Positions 59,653 to 64,000 of a stretch of 64,000 bases of DNA are shown here, in pieces (within the stretch, counting starts at the first letter, position 1; each line of letters begins with the position of its first letter). The stretch comes from DYRB01 sp963845265 (GTDB lineage: Bacteria; Pseudomonadota; Gammaproteobacteria; Chromatiales; Chromatiaceae), in NCBI GenBank assembly GCA_963845265.1, contig CAWJRN010000006.1, positions 186,001 to 250,000 of the forward strand. Reading direction: 5' to 3'. The translations under genes and the position numbers were made by a program. The notes below the pieces were generated by a model. That model worked only from the letters and a program-made list of their open reading frames with translations. It searched no databases and had not been told where the DNA came from.

Positions 59653-60909
59653 TTAACGCTCGTAGACGGGGTAACGGGCGCATAAGGCCAGCACCTTGGC
59701 CTTGACCTCTTCGATCATGGCCGTGTCGCCACGTCCATCGATCAGGTCGCACATCCATCCGGCCAGTTCTTGAGCCTCACTCAGCCCAAAACCACGGGTA
59801 GTGATCGCGGGAGTGCCAACACGGATACCGGAGGTAACGAAGGGTGACTGCGGATCATTCGGGACAGCGTTCTTGTTCACCGTGATATTGGCGGCACCCA
59901 ACCAGGCGTCCACGTCCTTACCGGTCAACCCCTGACTGATAAAACTCACCAGGAACAAGTGATCATCGGTACCACCGGAAACCACGTCATAACCCCGAGC
60001 AATGAAGACCTCGGCCATAGCCTGGGCATTGCGGATCACCTGGGCTTGGTAGGCCTTAAAGTCGGGCTCCATCGCCTCCTTGAAGGCCACAGCCTTGGCT
60101 GCGATCACATGCATCAAGGGGCCGCCCTGGGTACCCGGGAAGACTAGGGACGACAGCTTCTTCTCGATCTCGGGGTTGGCCTTGGCCAGGATCAGACCGC
60201 CGCGGGGACCGCGCAGGGTCTTGTGCGTGGTGGTGGTCGTCACGTCGGCGATGTGCACAGGACTCGGATAGAGCCCAGCCGCCACCAGACCGGCGACATG
60301 GGCCATGTCCACCAGAAGGTAGGCCCCAACCTCGTCGGCAATGCTCCGGAACCTCTGCCAATCCACCACACGGGAATAGGCCGAGAAGCCGGCGATGATC
60401 ATGCGGGGGCGGTGCTCCCGGGCCAAGGCATCCACCTGAGCGTAATCGATCTCGCCGGTGGCCGGGTCCAACCCGTACTGAACGGCGTTGTAGAGCTTGC
60501 CGGAAAAGTTGGGCTTGGCGCCATGGGTCAGATGGCCGCCGTGGGCCAGGCTCATCCCCAGGACCACATCCCCCGGGGTGCACAGGGCCATGTAAACGGC
60601 CGCGTTGGCCTGGGACCCGGAATGGGGTTGCACATTGGCGTAGTCGGCGCCGAACAGGGTCTTGGCCCGATCCACGGCCAGGGCCTCGGCGACGTCCACG
60701 TACTCGCAGCCCCCGTAGTAGCGCTTGCCTGGGTAACCTTCGGCATACTTATTGGTCAGAACCGTGCCCTGAGCCTGCATCACCCTGGGGCTGGCGTAAT
60801 TCTCGGAGGCGATAAGCTCGACGTGCTCCTCCTGGCGGCGCTCCTCATCACCGATGGCCTGCCAAAGCTCATCGTCATAACCGCTGATCTGCATGGACTT
60901 CGGGAACAT
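59653..60909 (-). CDS. glyA: Serine hydroxymethyltransferase
   Basis: A 418-residue PLP enzyme (E. coli 417) from ATG 60909, with AGAGGG upstream. Features: ELIASENYASPRVMQAQGTV, YAEGYPGKRYYGGCEYVD, PHSGSQANAAVYMAL, the PLP Lys in TTTTHKTLRGPRGGLI, and GTQGGPLMHVIAAKAVAF. It interconverts serine and glycine with tetrahydrofolate, the main one-carbon source. It stands alone and is divergent from the HIRAN gene. Confidence 0.98.
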   Translation of the reverse strand: MFPKSMQISGYDDELWQAIGDEERRQEEHVELIASENYASPRVMQAQGTVLTNKYAEGYPGKRYYGGCEYVDVAEALAVDRAKTLFGADYANVQPHSGSQANAAVYMALCTPGDVVLGMSLAHGGHLTHGAKPNFSGKLYNAVQYGLDPATGEIDYAQVDALAREHRPRMIIAGFSAYSRVVDWQRFRSIADEVGAYLLVDMAHVAGLVAAGLYPSPVHIADVTTTTTHKTLRGPRGGLILAKANPEIEKKLSSLVFPGTQGGPLMHVIAAKAVAFKEAMEPDFKAYQAQVIRNAQAMAEVFIARGYDVVSGGTDDHLFLVSFISQGLTGKDVDAWLGAANITVNKNAVPNDPQSPFVTSGIRVGTPAITTRGFGLSEAQELAGWMCDLIDGRGDTAMIEEVKAKVLALCARYPVYER

Positions 60910-61015
60910 GGCCTGACCCTCTGTAAAAAACGCCGTAGTTTACTCCAGTAGGCTCACCAAATGAGCCTCCGAGAGGTTACAAGGTTACCCCAATAGCCAG
61001 TCTGGAGCCGACCCG

Positions 61016-61408
61016 ATGCCTATCACCCAATGCCCCGATCTCGCCCCAGTCGCCCTGCCCGTCCAATGCGCCCTGGCACTGCCCCCGCCACAAGCTTCCC
61101 CGACGCGGGCGATTGTCATCCAGCGAAGCACCCTGGCAGGGTTCCGTCACCACGACGCGCCCCTGCTGTGGCGGGCCCTGCACCCCGGCGCACCCCTGGA
61201 TCTGATGCGCGAGTCGGACAACGCCAGCGATGCCGACGCCGTGGCTGTCTACTGGCGCGGGCGCAAGATCGGTTACCTACCGCGGGGCGAAAACCTCATG
61301 GCGGCATCTCTACTGGACCATCACCGCCCCCTGAACGCGCGCATCCAGCGCCTCGCCCCGAGAGCGGAGCGCAACCGCCGGTTGTGGCTCGAGGTGTTGA
61401 TGCGCTGA
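61016..61408 (+). CDS. HIRAN-domain protein
   Basis: A 130-residue protein from ATG 61016. The middle matches the HIRAN pattern: IQRSTLAGFRHHDAPLLWRA then LMRESDNASDADAVAVYWRG and RKIGYLPRGENLMAASLLD. HIRAN domains bind DNA ends or stalled forks when fused to SNF2/HLTF-type proteins; here it stands alone, which is common in bacteria but of unknown role. A Pro-rich N-terminal segment of about 30 residues precedes the domain. Confidence 0.8.
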   Translation: MPITQCPDLAPVALPVQCALALPPPQASPTRAIVIQRSTLAGFRHHDAPLLWRALHPGAPLDLMRESDNASDADAVAVYWRGRKIGYLPRGENLMAASLLDHHRPLNARIQRLAPRAERNRRLWLEVLMR

Positions 61409-61511
61409 GGCGGTCTCGCGCCAGGGCCGCTTGAACTCGGTACTTCGCCGCCCTTGGCCGGCCATCGTTACGCCTGCTAAGGTCGTTGCCAACCATCGAA
61501 GGGGAGCGCTC

Positions 61512-61811
61512 ATGAACGACGAGGTCATCGGCAAATGCTGGCATTGCGGGACCGGACTGACCAAGGCGGATTACGGCCGTGAGACGGCCTGCCTGAGCTG
61601 CGGTAAGGCCACTCGGGTCTGCCTCAACTGCCGACTGTTCGCCCGAGGTCGCCCAAACGATTGCCTGGAGCCCCTGGCCGAGCGGGTCATGGACAAGACT
61701 CGCGGAAACTTTTGCGAGCACTTTGACCCCACCGACCGACCGGCCGCGAACGGTGCTGCCCCCTCCCCGAACGACGCACTGCGTCAGGCGGCGGAGGATC
61801 TGTTCCGCTAG
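61512..61811 (+). CDS. Small zinc-ribbon-like protein of unknown function
   Basis: Ninety-nine residues from ATG 61512 with GGGGAG upstream. Cysteine pairs: KCWHCGTGLTK, ACLSCGKATRVCLNCRLF, then NDCLEPLAERV and FCEHFDP. The first two CxxC pairs could form a zinc ribbon; the later cysteines are spaced irregularly. The ending CEHFDPTDRP is shared by proteins of this small family that I recall in other proteobacteria, with no known role. Tail acidic and disordered. Confidence 0.65.
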   Translation: MNDEVIGKCWHCGTGLTKADYGRETACLSCGKATRVCLNCRLFARGRPNDCLEPLAERVMDKTRGNFCEHFDPTDRPAANGAAPSPNDALRQAAEDLFR

Positions 61812-61870
61812 CGCTCAGGTCCGCGGGCGCGAAGCCCCGGAAGATGAAGGCTAGGTCTGCAAGTAGGCCA

Positions 61871-61920
61871 CCGGGCTCGCTTCGCCTCGCCCGGCCGCGC
61901 CCAGGCGGCGCTCCCACAGG
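61871..61920 (+). repeat. REP-like dispersed repeat, copy 4
   Basis: CCGGGCTCGCTTCGCCTCGC followed by GCCCAGGCGGCGCTCCCACA-type end; the closest copy to 10814-10864. It lies in the convergent gap between the zinc-ribbon gene and the thioredoxin-fold gene. Confidence 0.75.
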
Positions 61921-61980
61921 TACTCACCCGACCGGACCAACATGAAAACCTTAGGATGCGCCGACCCTGCCAAACACGCC

Positions 61981-62589
61981 TCATGAGGTTTCGCCACCCG
62001 ACCGCCGCCCCTCCCACCAATTGGCCGCCAGCGCCATCGCCAGACTGACCCCGCGATGACCATGGTGAACAGTGGCAGTGCCAACCCCTGGGCATCGACC
62101 TCACCGATCCCCGGCACCTGTACCGTGAAGGGGCTCCTCGCAGGGGTGCCACCCGGGCCCGGGCCAATCGTGCCAGCGTCGCGACAGGACTCGGCCAGTG
62201 CCAGCACGTCTGCGCCGATGCCGTCGGCCCGGTCGAAGCCGGTCAGCATGCGCCCGCAGACCAGGAAGGCAGGGTACAGCGCTGGCGTCTTCGCCGAGGG
62301 CAGCGGCCATCCGGTCGTACAATTCGATGTTATCCCGGTGCCGGGTCAGCTCCATGAAGTGGACCTCGATCCAGGGATATTGGGTCGCTAGCCCCTCAAC
62401 GAAGGGCAAGGCATGGCGGCAATGGGGGCAGCGCTCCGACCAGAAAAACCAGAGCCCGACTTGCCGGGTGCCATCCGCCCGGAGCGTCAGCCAGGGGATA
62501 TCCCCGGCTGCCGCCCCCGGGGTACAGACCAACACCAACAGGCACCAGATGAAGGCCAAGCCGGCGTCCCGCCGTTTAACTCGACACAT
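61981..62589 (-). CDS. Thioredoxin-fold exported protein with C-terminal membrane helix (frame breaks)
   Basis: Starts at ATG 62589 with GGAGG six bases upstream. Signal peptide LAFIWCLLVLVCTPGAAAG, then a thioredoxin-like domain with the active-site motif FWSERCPHCRHALPF. One extra T opposite 62271 shifts the frame; the next frame gives CGRMLTGFDRADGIGADVLA and PFTVQVPGIGEVDAQGL, then LPLFTMVIAG. A second shift of opposite sense near 62040 would allow LAMALAANWWEGRR and a stop at 61981, completing a membrane helix. Likely a periplasmic thiol-disulphide protein with a C-terminal anchor. The exact end is uncertain. Confidence 0.55.
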
Positions 62590-62681
62590 AGTCACCCTCC
62601 CACGAGGCGGGGACCACGGGTCCGCAGCTTGGTTCGGTGGAAGATTCTTTCTGGCTGCGGTCCGCTAGGACAGGGTCCGCG

Positions 62682-64000
62682 TTAGAACAGATCGTCCATC
62701 ACCCGGGGCGCGGAGCGGCGCGGAGCCTGCCTGCCGCCACCGCCGCCACGCGCGACGGAGGAGCGGACCGGCTCCGGACCGAGTAGGCTCAGGCGCAGTT
62801 CCTCCCGCACCGTCTCCGGCTGACCCCTCTTGGACTTGGTCTCGGTACCGCGCCGCTTATCCACGTAGATACTCACCATGCCTTCGGGGATAGGCAGCTC
62901 CGCGTTGGGCTTGTCCTTGAGTGCCTCCTTCATAAATTCCATCCACACCCCCAGACCTGCATGGCCGCCGGTCTCGGACCGGCCCAGGCGCGCGAAGTCG
63001 TCGAAACCCATCCAGGCAATGGTCACGAAGTCCTTTTGGTAACCGCAGAACCATGAGTCACGCACATCGTTGGTCGTGCCGGTCTTGCCGGCCAGGTCAG
63101 TGCGATTCATCGCCTTGGCGCGGGTGGCCGTGCCCGCATTGATGACATCTTGAAGCATGGAGTTCATCTCGTAGACCTGGCGTGGGTCCAAGACCCGTTC
63201 CGCCGCAGGGGCATCGGTAAGCCCCCGGGTCTGGGCCGGCGCCTCCTCATATCGGAACCAGCAGTCGCTGCATGCCCGCGGGGCCGCGGCCTCGAAGATG
63301 AGCTCTCCCGAAGTACTCTCGATGCGTTGGATCAGGTAGGGCTCGACCTTGAAGCCACCATTGGCGAAGACCGCATAGGCCTTGGCCATTTGCAGGGGCG
63401 AGACCTCAGCCGTACCCAGCACCATGGACAGCCCCAGGGGCACAGACCCCAAATCGAAGCCAAAGCGAGTTAGGAATTCGTTGGCGTACGTGAGCCCCAT
63501 ACTTTGCAAGATATTGACCGCTGCCAGGTTGCGTGACCGGGCGATGGCGACGCGCACGCGAATGGGACCGAGGGTCTTGTGATCGAAGTTCTGGGGCTCC
63601 CAGAACTCCTTGCGATTAAGCGGAATCTTGACCGCCTCGTCTTTGACCAGACTGGCAGGGGTCCAGCCCTTGTCCAGGGCCGCGGCATAAACCAGCGGCT
63701 TGAAGCTGGAACCGGGTTGGCGGCGCGCATCCACGGCCCGATTGAATTTGCTGTCACCGTAGACATAGCCCCCAACCAAGGCGCGAATTGCCCCGTCCAG
63801 CGGCGACAGGGAGACCAGTGCACCGGTCACCTTGGGCGCCTGGCGCAAATACCACACGCCCTCGTCGTTTTGCCCGACACGGATCAGATCGCCCTGGGCA
63901 ACCGCATCGCTGACCTTCCGTGGGGACCCGCCCTTAGCATTTTCGTTCCTGAACGGCTTGGCCCAGGCGACCTGTTTGAGTCCCAGCGTGACCCGTCGCC
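62682..64000 (-). CDS. mrcA: Penicillin-binding protein 1A, C-terminal part
   Basis: The gene enters from the right edge, so the N-terminal glycosyltransferase domain lies outside the window. The visible transpeptidase domain has SxxK in RQPGSSFKPLVYAAAL, SxN in SRNLAAVN and KTGT in LAGKTGTTNDVRDSWFCGY. The OB-like insert before it includes DLIRVGQNDEGVWYLRQAP. The tail is rich in Gly/Arg (RGGGGGRQAPRRSAP). It crosslinks septal and lateral peptidoglycan in the periplasm. Confidence 0.94.
   Translation of the reverse strand, partial: RRVTLGLKQVAWAKPFRNENAKGGSPRKVSDAVAQGDLIRVGQNDEGVWYLRQAPKVTGALVSLSPLDGAIRALVGGYVYGDSKFNRAVDARRQPGSSFKPLVYAAALDKGWTPASLVKDEAVKIPLNRKEFWEPQNFDHKTLGPIRVRVAIARSRNLAAVNILQSMGLTYANEFLTRFGFDLGSVPLGLSMVLGTAEVSPLQMAKAYAVFANGGFKVEPYLIQRIESTSGELIFEAAAPRACSDCWFRYEEAPAQTRGLTDAPAAERVLDPRQVYEMNSMLQDVINAGTATRAKAMNRTDLAGKTGTTNDVRDSWFCGYQKDFVTIAWMGFDDFARLGRSETGGHAGLGVWMEFMKEALKDKPNAELPIPEGMVSIYVDKRRGTETKSKRGQPETVREELRLSLLGPEPVRSSVARGGGGGRQAPRRSAPRVMDDLF

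Overview
The window is GC-rich chromosomal DNA of a gammaproteobacterium. Gene order (mlaC-mlaB-murA-hisG-hisD, prfB-lysS, tig-clpP-clpX-lon-hupB-tRNAs-ppiD-fabI), remnants of NiFe-hydrogenase maturation genes and a carboxynorspermidine route suggest a purple-sulfur-type member of the Chromatiales. That placement is an inference; no photosynthesis gene lies in the window.

Layout. 0-5.7 kb: end of an Mla lipid-transport operon, murA, short-form hisG, hisD, a DUF1343/NamZ-like hydrolase and a cold-shock gene. 6-11 kb: two small conserved genes, a large DUF2339 membrane protein, a yefM-yoeB toxin-antitoxin pair and a repeat-rich non-coding stretch. 11-16.2 kb: rlmL, the two carboxynorspermidine genes and a small exported protein. 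16.5-19.8 kb: a decayed region with a broken CadC-like regulator and hupI/hupJ/hupK remnants. 20-26.2 kb: prfB (with its programmed frameshift and a second, unexplained frame break), lysS, tRNA-Phe, yggX, mutY, asmA, tRNA-Gly. 26.5-33.6 kb: acyl-CoA ligase, thiS, a transposase scrap, small genes, psd, an SCO-like protein, a class V aminotransferase, msrB. 33.7-49 kb: an oligopeptide-type ABC transporter whose ATPase gene is separated from its permease and binding-protein genes by an 8.3-kb plus-strand signalling module. 49-64 kb: fabI, ppiD, tRNA-Asp, tRNA-Val, hupB, lon, clpX, clpP, tig, glyA, small genes, a thioredoxin-fold protein and the 3' part of mrcA.

The most interesting unit is 36.0-44.3 kb: a REC-PAS-PAS-PAS-GGDEF-EAL protein, two tandem PotD/NspS-like periplasmic lipoproteins and a Cache-HAMP hybrid histidine kinase with two receivers and an HPt domain. 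The last three genes overlap by 1-4 bases, and no polyamine permease or ATPase is present. I infer a polyamine-type sensory system with cyclic-di-GMP output, analogous in logic but not architecture to Vibrio NspS-MbaA. The same window encodes carboxynorspermidine dehydrogenase and decarboxylase.

Several genes (CadC-like regulator, hupK, prfB, the first PotD-like gene, the hybrid kinase, the thioredoxin-fold gene) show internal frame breaks. Nearly all are +1, and five have one extra A or T directly before a CTG codon. prfB is essential, so sequence error is the first explanation, although the hup locus also carries real deletions. Several families of dispersed intergenic palindromes are present. 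No CRISPR array, prophage or complete insertion sequence was seen.
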